Shown piece after piece: positions 12,589-27,500 of a DNA stretch of 64,000 nt. The DNA is from Centropus unirufus. Lineage: Eukaryota; Chordata; Aves; Cuculiformes; Centropidae. A program made the translations under genes and the position numbers. Location of the stretch: contig VYZI01000144.1 of assembly GCA_013397695.1 (NCBI GenBank), forward strand, positions 1,212,088 through 1,276,087, read 5' to 3'. The notes below the pieces were generated by a model. It ran no database searches, was not told the DNA's origin, and saw only the letters and a program-made list of their open reading frames with translations. Position 1 is the stretch's first letter, and each line of letters starts with the position of its first letter.

Positions 12589-15500
12589 CTAGCTCTCCTC
12601 AGACTCTTGGTATTTCCACAGACAAGCTATCCCATCGGCCGCAACAGAAAATATCTTGCTCTGATCTGGGCTCACGGCGGTATGCAGGACTCTGGCTTTG
12701 TGACCTGTAAAATAAAATACAAATAATAAATGCAAAGATACATCGCTATTCTACACTGACTATGCCAGTCACTTTCACCATCCCCACCCACTGCATGGCT
12801 TGTTCCACTTTTACTGCAGCAGCTCAAAATGCTGCATAGGATGTGGGGAGCCACCATTGTTTTTAGAATATTTTCACATTAAGCAAGAGCTGAGGGCAGT
12901 ATTTTCTTACTAAGGCCTGAGCTTTAACTGCCACAACTGCATGACACTGGGAAGACGTTTCTGCCAAAGAAGAGCATTGAACCTGAATTCTTGATTCTCC
13001 ACTGCATTTACAACACCATCCCTATCTGGTTTGGTAATATCTCACTGCTGACCTTTTGAATCTGGCTACATGTGTCTTGCAGACAGTTTGCAACTGATCC
13101 AACAGTCATGAGATAGTGCCTCCAGCTGCTTACTTTTTACTGTATAAGGTCTTTTAACAGTGAAACTACTAAATAATTTATTGGAATAAATTTATTAATG
13201 CTGTCAAAATTCTAGTCACCAAATTTAGGTGGGACTCAGTTCTCGATGAACACAATGGGAGTAGCACTTCTCTATCTCAAAATAGCATTTTGAGGATAAA
13301 CATGTGAAGAACCGTAAAGCCCTCTGAAACTGCAGGAGTTGTCACAATGGTACCTGATGAAGATCCATAGGACTGCTGTAGATGGACAGTCTGCCCCAAC
13401 TTCACAAAGCTTTACATAGCTGCTACAGTCACTCTCTGGAACCACTGTGACTAATAGCAAGTATTTGCTATTCTGGTGCAGAGTATTGTGAGTCCCACCC
13501 AAACTTGGTGACTAGAATTTTGGCAGCACTAATAAATTATTTCAGCAGAGACTGATTTTCAGGCTCTGCTGCTTCCAAAGGTATGGAAGTGTAACTGATC
13601 TTTGTCAATATTTAAGAACATTAGTTTATGACTCAGCAAATTCTTTTTATTGTCTCCATTCAGTACCCATAACAACTTTGAAGAAAGAGCTGCAGACGTA
13701 ATGTTTGGAGGCATCCAAAACCGTCCACAATACAGACTGAAATCTGACTAATAATTTCAGTGAAAAAGACATGAAGAGGGACAGGGAGAAATCAGAAAAA
13801 ATGAAATTACTTCAGCTTCTGAGTGGAGAGGGTTGGGGTTTCATTTCATTGTTTCAAGATCACATATAGATAATTCACAAAGCATTTGCATATTTGGTTT
13901 GCTTTCATGTTTTATTTGACCTATAACAACTAAGGGGAAAACATTTACATCCAAATGAATCTTTTTTCTCTAGCAAATTACTCTAATAGTTCTAACAGAA
14001 GTATCTCAAAATGGACTTAGTGCTATAAAAAGCTTACTATGTTTCAGCTGTTATTCTGTTCTGAATATTCCTAGTAATAAGCAACCTCAGTTACTAAATT
14101 ACTCAACAGCAGCCAGTGGTGCCTTATTGTGTGAGATGAGGCCTTCAGAATTTTGTAGGAGGATTTAACAAGAGGGTTCAGTTACAATTTATCTGTTAAT
14201 TTCTGTGAGTGTAAAACACACGTGGTTGAGGGTGTTGGGGGCTGATTTAGAGCCATCTCACAATCCTCCATCATTGATATTTGATTACACCTCAAAACAG
14301 GTTTTCAATAAAAATTTAGAATTTATTAAGTAAAGACAAGCAAACAGTGCTGCCGCACTGGGTGTGCCGGGAGCCATCCCGCTCGACCGAAGACACACAC
14401 ACAGCTGAAAAATCACAAAGTTTATATACCAAAGTCTAATACATTATTCATTACAATTCCTAGAAAAGACAATAGCATCTAAAACGTCCAGGCAGCACGG
14501 TACTCCATCGGCGATCACTGAATAAGATAAGAGTCTTTCTCCTCTGTATGGGCATTCCAGTTTTTCCTGCTCATCACTTTACAACAGGTGCGGCCCGATT
14601 CATCCACACAATACTTTGCGGTCATCAACAAACGGTTAAAACACTTTACAAACAATTTCACCCCCATTAACATACCCCCAAACAACTTAACTCCCATCTC
14701 AAGCGTTCGATACTGAGGCTGTACAAGGGATGACTCATCCTTCTGTCTCCCCCACCCAGCATTGTGCTAAATCGACATGAATCAGGATAATATTCTTCAC
14801 ACACAAACAGGGGGGTTAGGGGTCACATGCCAGGGTGTGGACCCAGCCCTGTCTCACATTGACACGAATCAGATGCACAAATATCACAATGGTATTTTTT
14901 TATGAAAATATTTTGATACACTGACAATTTCTTCCAACATTTGACTGTATTAGTAAGGTAAAAGAGTCTTTATAAGAAGAAATATATCTGTGTAACTATT
15001 GCCTGCTCTTTTTCTTCATGCAAATTAGTCAAGACTGAAAAAGGTTTGAGAAACTTCAGGCTACAGTAAAGACTAAGGACCATGCCACTTTTCAGATAAT
15101 TTCTTAGAACATCACAGGGCATGATCTTAAGAGCTATGCAAAAAAGAGTAAGAATTAGGAAGGAAAAGCAGCACAAACAAGCATTATTAGACAAGGATAA
15201 TGTGTAACCAGAACAACTTGTCTCTGTTGCCTTCTCACATTCATTTTTGTTTTGACTCCCCTATACTTTCCTCTTACAGGCTAGTATTGAAACCAAGTCC
15301 CCAGTTCTACCTAAGTCTCTGGCTTCAGGGACAGCATTCCCAGCCTAGCTGGGATTTAGTAAATCAGGAATTTACTAAATGTCTTCAACTGTAGCAATGG
15401 GCTACCAAAAATACTTGTAAAGGTTGGCTGCTAGATTACAAATCCAGAGCTTCTTTGGCCATACCTTGTCCATGAGTATGAAAAAAAATACTCATGAAAA

Positions 15501-18500
15501 TGCAGCTAATGTATAAGCAGTTTTTTTTTTAACTTGAGCTGCTTCTGTTGGACCACTTCATTTAACACTGAAACAAGTGAAAGTTAATAGACAGGAGCGA
15601 CAGTGAGCATTAGAAACTAGAAGTTTTAATAGCAAGGAACAACTATGTCTAGAATAGCCCTACAGCTCTGTGGAACAATACAGAGCTGCAGCATAGTAAT
15701 AGCCAAAATCATTCATTAAAAACAAGACATCTATAAATAGCACATGGAGATTTATCTAAATTGTAATTTGGAAGCTGATTCAATATCCTTCCATGATACT
15801 GCAAAATTTACAGCCCACACCTAGTCTGAGTTGTCTAGAGGGCCATCAACTTAGCAGGTACCAGAAGGGACCTGACATTAGCACATGCAGCCCATACATA
15901 ATAAGCCGCAGGGACAAGTGGAAATCTACATCAAGCACCTGGGATGGCCTTGGAAATGATAAGTGAGTCTGATCATTAAAAACAAGGAAACTTATATACT
16001 ATTATCATAGTAAGTCAACCTCTATGATTCCATGCATCAGGATAGTGCACATAAAAGCATATGCGTAGGCAGAGGGAGGATGTCTAGATGACTGTTCTGT
16101 TAACTCTGTTTTATGTAAATGTATAAGGTATGCCCTTGTAAAAAGAAATATTAGATAGTTAACTTAAATAGTTAAACTATTAACTGAAATACTTGCCATA
16201 GAGTTCTGATGAATTGATAAGCATGGGATACTTCCATATTTTCATCTGGTTTCCAGGAAGGCCTTGTCCAGTCATCACTTCAGTGGTTTTGGGTAACCAG
16301 AGCAAGGAACAAATCTATTGCAATTTAAAATTCTGCTTTAGTTTTCAGATAGGGCCAATAAGCACAGTACATCTGAAATATATCTATATTTCAGTATATC
16401 TGAAATGCAATTTGCAGTATTTTAACAAGTTACTGAGTAACAGTCCCAGCAGAATGTTTACTTATTTAGAAGGATAATTTTGTTCCTTATAATACTTCAA
16501 AGCACAGTTTCCTAATTGTCCTATGCTAGCATGATAATAGCCTACCCAGCCTCTCAGTGTTACACCAACATGCTTCAAACACACCCTCAGCTAAATTGTA
16601 ACAGCTCCGGGAAAATCAGCACTTATGCTGCTTTACTCCAGCTGTGATCTGTTCCTCTGTCTGCTAATATACGAACTCCAGAGACGGATGTTTGGCCTCT
16701 GACTCTTACACCTCTTCTTACCCCAGCACTCTGGGAATTTTCCTTCCCCCTCAGCATTCTCTCAACATCAAGAGTGTTGGCCAAAAAAACTCTTGCCAGT
16801 AAAAAAAAGATGATGAGATATGTCTGGCAGTGAGACCACTTCCTTTTCAATCAATTCTGTGTGGAGACAGGAGTGGTGAACAAGAAACAAACTGCTGCTT
16901 AGTCCAATAACACAGTGCCGTGCTGAATGTAGCACAATTGCACATCCAGAGAAAACCCTGCTGTTGCTTTGTCTGCAGAACCACCCTCAAAGTCAGTGGA
17001 GTTTGCCAAATGAGCACAGTTATACAAGAAGAGCATAGCCTAAATATGCAGACATTTCATCATTTCACCTGAGAATCTGTAGCTGCACTTTGGATCATTT
17101 TCTCATTATTTATGTCCCAGACACGCAAAATCCCATCTTTCATTCCACCCCCTGTAGCAATGACTTCAGACTGCCAAGGACACCAGTTCACAGCCTGAAA
17201 AAAAACCAGAGTAGATTTTGCTTAAAAGCTTAGTTCCATCAAGCACCCAGGCGGCATCTTTAGCTTTTTTCACTCTATGCCATGCTTTTCCTCTGTACAC
17301 ACAGCACAATGTAGAATCCCAAAACTACAAATGCTGATTCCTTTGCCATTGCCTCACAGTAGCCTACACCGTCCCACATCTACTTTTAAAACTGCACCTA
17401 CTGCATTTCCTCTGCTTACTCTGAACAGGTTACAGATGCACACCTCGCCTCGGCACCAGAAGGATCCAGCAGGACACAGTTAATTCCTGAGCCAAGCCAT
17501 GGAAGTTGCCTAAGCAATATGACTTACAGGGCTTACAGGAGACATGGTTTCTCCTGAGATGTTTCCAGGATACACCTAAGATCTAGACTTACCTTAAAAA
17601 AAAAAAAAAGGCTACTAAGGACTGAATTCCACTTATTTCAACAACCTCCTCTGACTCTTTAACATCAACACCTCAGGCCAGCCTAAGATTCTTCTGGGAG
17701 GATAGAGAGTTTATAAATGCTGGACTCCTCTGCTTCCCACTGCTGAAACCTGTCCTCTGTTTCACAGAGACTGGGACTTCATAAATATGAGGAATCTAAG
17801 TTTTCTCATCACCAATTTTTTTACTTCAGATTCTTTGCCACCAACAGTGATATAGAAATATGGGCAGGACACAAAAGAAATCTCATGTTTAAAATAATTT
17901 CAACTGAGAGAATTTTCCAAAACTCCAAAAATTGAAAGATCTTTGTAGCTTTTAAGTATTGTGCCACCAAATCTTTCTGTGCAAAACAGAGAAGGTTGTA
18001 TTTTTTATTTCTATTTGGCATTATATTTACAACGACCTGCTAATTCAGTAACATCAAAACCCTAGCAAACTTATCTGTGACTTGGAATGAGGAGAACTGG
18101 TCTTAAAATTAACTGCATCGCAGTCAGAGGAGAAGAAACTGACAGAAATCTGTGAGATAATTTGAAAAACTCTCTAAATCTCCACATTGACAATGTGATT
18201 TCATGAGAGCAAACATGGAAAAGCAGGCATCCCTTCTCTGTATACCTTAACTGCTGAGGAATGAGGTATGGTTTTCAGTGGCTGTGTCTGCAATTTCACA
18301 CCAGGGTCACTGGGCCAGATACTCAAGATACCATCACTAGATCCACTTGCCAGCAACTGGTTGGTTAGTGACCATTTAAGGCTGCAAATGCTCTGTTTGT
18401 TTTGGAAAAGAGTCCCAACATGGTGCTGAGCAACCCGAACATCATGGTGATGAATAGATCCTAGCCATGAACCGCTGTAGACAAAAAAAGACAGCATGGG

Positions 18501-21500
18501 TTTAGTGTTAAAGAAGAGAAGCTACATCATCACACTGATGTTCCCTCAGTGGTTTCAGAAGTGCTCTGCATCAGACTGAAATGCGTCTGCAGAACAACAG
18601 TATTTCAGTAAAAGGAAACACAAACTATCTAAAGCACACCCTGACTGTAGAGTAGGCTGACAACAGAAAGGAGCCAAGCAGCTGCTCTGTTCAAGCCAGA
18701 CAGAATACTTGCTCTCTCTCATACTTTTCATTTATCTGAAGAAATATTGCATTGTATGCCACTAATCTGCACTCTGTTCAACTTCCAAGCCCCTTACTGT
18801 GAACTCCTTTCTGTCCTTCATGAAAAATAATTTTGCAAGATGCTTTTTGCTAAGACCAGATATGAATCCGTGTCCAATGAAGAGGCAGTGTTCTGGGAAA
18901 TGTATTACTAGCAAGTTTCGTTTCTGTTCTTTCTCCTATACTCCTTTCTCTCTCCTGTCTCTAAAGAATATCTGCACAGGCTGACATTGTTGCACTAATT
19001 GCTTGTTAGCAGATGGATGCAAGGTTCTACAACCAGTACCATCAGTCTACCAAAGGAAGAAATGCCCTGCATGGAAGCCAGCTACCATTACAGCTTAGAT
19101 TTTGGATATGAGGTTTATTTATTAACAGCGGAGCTGAACTGAAAATATAAAAAATAACTCACAGTGCATTTTTTCCCCTGCCTTTCTAACAATATCACCT
19201 ACACTAATTCTATGACAAAACCAATCTTCCTGATGGAATTCATGCTTCCATCCAATCTGAGGACACCCTAAATCAGCAAGTTCAATAACAGGTTTCTGGG
19301 TATCTGAGTAGTGTATATCTGATGTTACTGCATCAGACTCATTTAAGGCACAAAAGCATGGAAGTTTCCAGCCAAGCAGTGTTCCAGTGAGTATTATGCA
19401 CATCTTCATGGAAAATACCTTGGAAGAGAATATGTGTATGATATGTAAAGGCATCATCATTTGCCTCCTGAAGTTTTATACAGATTTTTCCTGATAAACA
19501 ATAAGCAGAATATCTAACCAAGAAAAACAGAACTGAATCACCGGTGTTGGCCATATTAATGCATTCACCAATTCTAGTGAATTAGTGTATTCTAGTGTAT
19601 TAGAGTAGGAAGAAACCGGATTCCTGAAAAACCTGGCTGAAAGGGTATTTTTCCAGCTGCCATACAAAGAAATCAGAATTATTTGCTTTTGACACATAAA
19701 ATGGCATCCGTTTTGCCAAAGACAAAGAGAAACAAACAAAATTTTTGCGGCAGATTGATTTATAGTACTGAAACTTATTTATAAGTTAATGATGATGTGT
19801 TTTTGGACTATTCTGAAAAACAGAAATTAGTAGTAATCCAAAAATATCAATTGCTCACAGTAAAGTCTACTGGAAGAATGCTGCTTTTATTTGAGTAACA
19901 ATGAGTATTAATTATCTGTCCTTCTTCCTACTTATTCAGACATTTTAAACCTGTCCTAATGTTAGGATGAATGGTTAGTTTCAAAACTCACAAGAGAAAT
20001 AAATGTCTCAATCTAACTGACAACCATAACTGTAGCTCAGACATTCATGTCAAATTTTACAACCAGTTTATATTCAGAGATATCTGTATTTTAAGTTTAT
20101 GTTGTTTTCACTCCTTTGGCCAAGCTGAAATGCAAATTGAAACTGTATGTTTCAGTTGAAATTGTATATATCTGAAACAGAGATACTGTAATAAAATAAT
20201 GCCCCTTGGCATTGGGAGGATGCTCTAGCTGCATCTTTGTGAGTCAACCCACCCAGCGTATCTACTTCAGCAACATTTTATTAACTAGTTCTTCAGCTGA
20301 CCTCTTTATAACTCACTCCACCCAGCAGATCTAACACAATCAAAAACCAAAGCAACTTGCGAAATCAAAATAAAATCTCTAGCACTCATGTCCAGAAACA
20401 CTAGTTTCATTTTGAGTTTAACAATAAAGTCAGTCTGCCCTTGCCGTTCCTGTGGTTAAGTAAAACAGAAGACTATCATGTTATTTTACAACCACAAAAG
20501 CATCCAGCAGCCTCTTCAATTCTCAAAGATCTGAAAAAGAAACTGGGAGTGGGGAAGCCACAAAAGAGCACCTTTTATCTTTCTCACCTGAGTCCCTGTA
20601 TTGAAATGACTCCTAAATATAAAATATTCACCACCTGATGTAAAATTCACCCTTGGCAAAGCAGAAGTCACCATTTCAATCCTCCACAACTCTAAAATCT
20701 GTGTTTCACTGTGCATCTGAAAAGGCAGATGCAGTCTGGACATCAGTGAAGGGGCAACCTAGACTACATGCCTTCTCCCCAGCACTGGGCAGGCTGCAGA
20801 TTATGGAGTCCAGACCCACTGGAGACATCACTATTTCAAGCTCAAGCTTTGCATAGAACCAGAGAGCCACAGCCCCCACATCCTAATAAAATTCTGCAAG
20901 TGGTGACAGCTTTCTGGAAGAAGAGTAAGAAACAGAGACTAAAAAGGCAGGCTAAATCCCCTTTGGCTGCTTTCCTGTCACACAGTAAATCTATATGTGA
21001 TTTCTGAGATAGCCAGTAGGAAGGAGGGCAGGATAAGTCAGATTTGAGCAAAGCCAATGAAAACAGCTAAGGCAAATGGAACATTTGTTTAAGTAAATAC
21101 AGCAGGACTCTTTCTGGGAATATACTATACCACTCACCTGCTCAGAATATAATGATTCCAGCTCAGTGCTCCAACTACAGACAAGTGACCAAACATATTT
21201 CTCAACCTCTTCTTGGTTTCAATGTCCCACAGCTGCCAATTAAAAAAAAAAAAAACACAACAAAAAACAAATATAAATTTAACAACAAAAAGAAAAATAT
21301 TTTTCTCTCTCCCTTTATTTGCCAATGAGCCACTGCCCAGTTGATTTGACATATCAACAACCCAAAGCTCATTTATTGCAGTGGACAGCCAAGAAGAAGT
21401 ATTCCCAAATTTTGACACCTGTATCACTGATGCTGAAGTCAGGTGGAGTTGAAGGAAATGCACGTGTCTGGGTTTAAAGCTGTTTATTTACATGACAGTA

Positions 21501-24500
21501 TTTGGAGATTCATACTTGAAAGCACTGTCCTCCAATATCTCCAGGCTGCTGACGCAGGGCTGCAGGAGGCAGGTTCCCATATTCTCTAACATGCCAGCCA
21601 AAGTCCCACAAAAACTTTGCAATAATAGGACAGCCCTGTTATAGCAGGGTGAGAGGTGTATGTACAATCAGACTGAAGACAAATTCTCATGTGTGAACAC
21701 TTAAAGTGTTGGCTTGAATTCTCAAGGTGTCAATCACTGAAGTGATTTTAGCAAGAGAGATACAAGGAAAAATAGTCTGTGCTAAGTGAAATAATTTCAT
21801 GAGAGTTCATTAAATGGTGGGAGAAAAAAAAATTGTTTGTCTCTGGACAATTGAATCCTTTTTAGTGGCTTCTGAGGCTCCATTACATACAGACAACACT
21901 GGATATCATTAAAGCGCTATAGAATACAGGGAAGAGTTTTACATTGTATACATTGTCTCCAGCAGAGTTCTTCTGGTAGTTTAGCCAAACCTTTTTATTT
22001 GCTTACTTAAAACAAAATCACTATCAAATGTTCCTGTGGCCAGTTCAGCTGAAAATAGAGAAAGACTAAAAAAGTAAATTTTCTAGTACTTGCACTTCTC
22101 CATCACTGGTGCCGGCTGCAAGGCAAGTTCCTTCTTTTATCCAAGCCAGAGATGAAATGTATTTTGAATTGGAATTCAAATCAATGTTTTCAATGGTTTG
22201 AAGAGTTACTCCATTCAAGATGTATGCCACAGATCCTACAGCAATAGCAATGAGATTTTCAGTGTTCCAGTCCAGTATGTTAAGATCTAGAAGAAAACCA
22301 CAAAAATTACTGAAAAAAAAAGTCATAAGTAATAGGATAGAGTGAGGGAAAATATGGCTTAGGGAGGATGAGGCTTTTTTTTCAATAGCTATGGAAAAAC
22401 CTTAAGATCATCCCTCTAGGAAACCATTACTAGAGAGTATTCCTCCTGCATTAGGAAAAGTACCTCTAACAATCCAAGGTCGTCGTAAGACTAACCTCCC
22501 TAAACTGATATGTTTGCACAGCAGGATGTGACTTACTTCTTCCCCACTTTTTTTTACCACCCTGCATTTTGGATCACCGCATCACTTGCTCCAATTTCTG
22601 GCATCAGAAATGAAGCTCCTCTGCCAACAGCTGCAGCTCCAAAAACACCATTGTTCTAAGCTGATTCTTTTTATTGAGAGAGATATAGGCTACAGTCTGT
22701 CTCACATTAAACATAACATTTACCCTGCACATGACAGGTACAAAAACTGCAGAAAGCTATTTGGAAAACTCTGTTCCTAAGCTTTAGAGCTTTCTTAGGA
22801 AGCAAAAGATGGAAATATTGTTTCCACCACCCTTCATGCAGAGTTCATTTTGTGTGCAGTTCCTGGCAAAGCAAGCCACTACAGCCGTTAGCGTCAGAAC
22901 AGCCTGCTGTGTCAGGTAGGCCCAAAGAAGCAGGTATACAACATTTAATACCAATACAGGACAGTCTCTCTTGTCAAGGGAAATCCTCAGCAGTCCATTT
23001 TGAGCAGCCTGAAAGTCATTTTGCATGACCACTGAAGCACAGAAGAATGTTATCACAGGGCAAGGTCTAACATCATGCTTTGGTAACTAAAATTACTCTG
23101 AAGAACAGCTGGATCAATCAGTCAGCTGCTTGACTAAAGTTGTGATTGTTGCAGCCATAAATATGTACTACAAAAATCACTTTCAAAGGCTTCTGTTGCT
23201 GTCAGTCTTGGAATATCCCTTGTGCACAATTAGTCTAAGTCACACAAATAAGCATTTGTCCTGTTTATAGATATACATGAACACATGTAAGGGTATGTTG
23301 AAAATAACTCCACAGGGACAATTACAAAAATCTTGCACGTACAAATTTGTTTGTTAGATCTTATGACTTATTAAAATGTGTATTTGCTGCTGTAGACCAG
23401 AGACCAATGCATGTCCATGTACAACTTTTGCATCTTTAATTTTTGCCTGTACGCCACCAAAGGTATAAGTGAGTATTCAGTTCAGAAGGTGTCAGTCATC
23501 AAAACCATAAACATCACTGATGTCTCTCAAAACAAGAGATTTCAAAGTCTGCTCAGTAAAGGTTCTGCTGTGCTGACTGGCTTCTAGATATCCAAGGCTG
23601 AGAGATGAAATATCTAACTTAATTAAGTGGAGGTAAGCATATTTGTTTGATTTGAAAGTTGTATTGAGATATCTAGCTGAAGGAAGCTGAACCAGAGTTA
23701 TGTAGTACTCATTCTAAGGCTTTATCTGCCACATCTCCATCCTAGGACAGGCAGTTTTCAAGGATGCATCATTGTAAGAAAATATGCATCATACATAGTC
23801 CTGCAGTTTCCATTTTATGTGAGAGGGACACAACTTCACCATCCTTCTTGAAACATACATAAGAATTCCCAGACTCTGCAAAAAAACATCACACAGGAGA
23901 GCTCAACTTACAGTAATCATTGCGTAAGCCAGTAACATGCAGCTTCCCTTCTGGCTCCAATGGTGTAGAAGGCTTTATGATGGTAACAGCTCTAAACTCA
24001 TTCTGGGTCCCCTCTCTGCATCCTGCAGTTGAAGATTCAACACACTCAAATCAGTAATGCAAAACATCACTACTTTTTCTCAGGCCCAAGCCTTTCACAT
24101 TCTTACCATATTTCTCTCTACATGATCGAGAGGAGATCAGAAGGGTCTAACTTATCCTGAGTACGCTCAAAATACTGGGCACACTAAACTAGATGAAAGC
24201 TACCTTTTAGCACCTCTTTCAAACCTCCACGGATTTAGTCAGCTGGAATGAAGAATTGGGTCCACTGTATTTTGTTTAAATTGTTATACACTCAATACAG
24301 AATGTGGCATGTTTTGTATTGTCCTACTAATGACTTTTGACAGAAAATTGAGGCAAATATTTCATATGTGCTCTCCCACTTAAACACTCCACCCTGCACT
24401 CACGCAGCAATTACCCTTTGTGCTTCCTGGTGTTAATTTTACACCACAAGGTTTCCCTCTAGTACCTAACCACAGGAAAACGTTTTCAAACAACACAATA

Positions 24501-27500
24501 GTGAGAAACCAAAGCAAATACAAGTATGAGCAAGCAGAAGAGTCATCCTTTGTGGCTTATGTTATACTGCAAGGACTCCTAGACATCATAGGAAAAGAAA
24601 TTAGCTTGCTGTAATGTGCAGAGCAGAGAGCAGAACATTCACATTACTGTGGTTTTATCTGTGTTTTTACTTCCTTTTTGTATTTTTTCCCCAGAGAGGA
24701 GTACTTACAATGAATGTCAAAGTTTCAGGAGCACAAGACATTACTTATTTCTACCACTAACCTCCTCTGTTCAAAAAATTCAACATCTACAATGTTTTTG
24801 TACTCTGTCACTTAAACACACACATAAATGTCCTATATGGAAGTCCAATGGCAAATTATGGAATATTTATTTGACACAGACCTTCCCTTCCCTGTCCTTA
24901 GTCTTCACTCCTACTCCAAAACACATTTCTGCCTGACAACAAATGTTTCCCCTGCCAGCTGTGGTACCCTTTCTCTCTCCAAATAAAGATTGAAGATGAG
25001 TGAGAAGCAGGCCACAGTCATTTTCTTCTTGAGTTGTGTGGAGTTAAACAATCAAGCAGGCTTGCAAGAACAACCTTGTCAAATCTGCCCAATGGGCAGA
25101 TTTGTAAAATCACCTTTTAACACTAAGAAGGTCTAATATGACAGAAATATGATTTGCCTGTACAGAAAAATCTGTATATCTAATATCTTTTTTTTTTGTT
25201 ATTTTTTAAAAACTACCAAACCCTTCTGGACCCAGGCAAGTAACATAATTCAGGAAAACTAAAGCACGTAACTGTAAAAGTTGGATGAATGGCAACACTT
25301 CTGAAACACAGGAAATATTTTTGGTCCTTAACATGGTAGCTGGTATTAAGCAGTGATATGTAAAGGATAAAAGCATCTCTGTCTTTTCGGATTTCTATTC
25401 TCTTATGAGTAATTCACCTACCACAGACTCATATTGAGCACAAATTCAGCTCTATTGACATGCTTCATAGACACACCAATGTGCGTTACGTGCCTTTGAA
25501 TTTGTGGAAATTAAGCTTCATTACATGATTTGGTGCTGTTTTGCCTGGGTGCTGGCAGATATTACTGACTTTTGGTAGGATTTCAGCCCTCATATGCTCG
25601 TGTTGCTCCTATAAATGAGTCTCAGAAAGTGATGAGTAGTCAGTACTTTTAGAGCAGGCCACTTGATCAACAAGTATGAGGGTGGAATAAAACTTGGTAT
25701 TCCTGGTCCCTCTACTCCTTTGCCATCAAGGGAAGAAAATAGTGACTAATCCTTATACTGCTGCTATTGGCCGCTCTGAAATGAGTCTTATTTGTATGGA
25801 AAAGTGCAACAAAGCAATATATAAATCTATCACATAGCCTGTCCCAACTTCTACAGGAGTTGAACTCCAGAATCATAAAGAAGATGTGTCTCACTGTTTT
25901 CACATGAGCGTGAATCAGGTCCTGACTGGCAAGAACCTGTCTTACACAGAAATAACCAAATTACCAAGACAAATCATCTGTCCAACACAGAACACAGCAA
26001 AATATCGTAGATAACTGCCTCATACTCAAATAACCTTGTGAATGTCTGTATCATTTTATTGGTTAGTTCCTCACATCCCATCTGTTTTACAGTCACCTGA
26101 TCATTCATACTCCCTTATGTTCATTCATTCCTATGGTATCGTTTGGAGAAAATTAGCCAACTCCCCTGCAGACCAAACCAGAGGCAATGACAGGGACAAT
26201 TCGCTCCAGCTATCTTTCCCTGCAGACAGAAGGAACAAGAGTACACCATCTCTTCATGTCTTGCACTCTGATGTACCCAATAGTTCATATGATATGTAAC
26301 CTGCACCCAATCTGCAGCACAACCCCACGTTATTTAGAGGGTTCTGATATAGAAAAGCCAAAAGGAAATTAATCTTTTAGGGCCACAAATGTGTCAGACA
26401 AGAACCAAAGGCGGGAGAGGTAAGATATTTGGGGTTAACTACAACAGAAGAGGTGGAATACTATCTCTTCACAGTCAGAGGGAACTCTGAAGTCACCGTG
26501 AGCAGCATAGATCTGGGTCACTTTGCATTATTTTCTAGCACTTGCTGTTACACATAGGTGCACTTGCTTCTCCAGTATAGATAGAGCCTGCTGTATCTGA
26601 CTGTTCAGAGAGCATGACAGTGTTTGCTACACTGGAATATTGGAACATACCTTTCCAGATGCAATTGATATTTTCACACACCTTCACGTCACCCCTTCCT
26701 GCAATGCTATATCCAGCTTCTTGGACCGCTGGAAGCTGAGGACGTTTCTGCCAATACATTGAAGTGAAAGCAGGTCTGAAAGGGGAAATCTGTCAAAATA
26801 TGCACCAAAGAGCTCAACCCTCATTACACAAAAGCTCAACAAGAACTTGTCTCTTTGGTGTGAGATCGATAACTAATACAGGATACCAGTGCCCAAATCA
26901 TGTGCTTTTACTTGAGACTCAGCCTTTCCTACAATAAAACACCAATTCACTGCTGAAGATCACACAAACTTTAACAAAGCTATTTGAACAAGGCCATCTT
27001 ACCAGTGGAAGAGGTCCGAGGTCCCGTACATCTGTAGGTACCACCACAGATCCCCTGCTAAACCTTACTGCCTTCTTGTCCTCTTCAAAATTGGCATTTG
27101 AACTAACTTTATCAGCATACAATGCCATGTTTTCTGAATAAGGTAGGCAATTGGGTGCATCAGGCCTGCTCTGTGAGGGAAGATCAGTTTTGCGGTACAC
27201 ACGTGGCAGGGACGCTGATTCCTGTAGGAGACCCACGGGATCTCAGAGACATCCCTCAGACAAGGGTCCCAGGGCCTGGACTCCATGATCCCATTTCTTA
27301 AACTAACATTAGAATACAAAATTGAAAATATGTACAAGGTGTCTCAAAGAAGTAAAATCTGTTTAATTACATTATTATTTCCTTGGATTATAAAGAAACA
27401 GACAATGCAGCAGACAATAAGAAAAAGTTAGGTTTGAATTGCTATGATAACATTTAAAAAAAAAAATAGCTTAGGCTTTTAGCCAACCTCCAGGCAAAGG

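Noticed and set aside
11380..14888. LTR copies 3 and 4 as the two ends of one provirus
   Set aside because: The last CDC20B exon lies between them, and copy 3 has its own 5-base target duplication.
26651..26775. Alternative acceptor for CDC20B exon 6 at 26775
   Set aside because: It would need a preceding exon ending in phase 2, but exon 5 ends in phase 0; the acceptor at 26747 fits.
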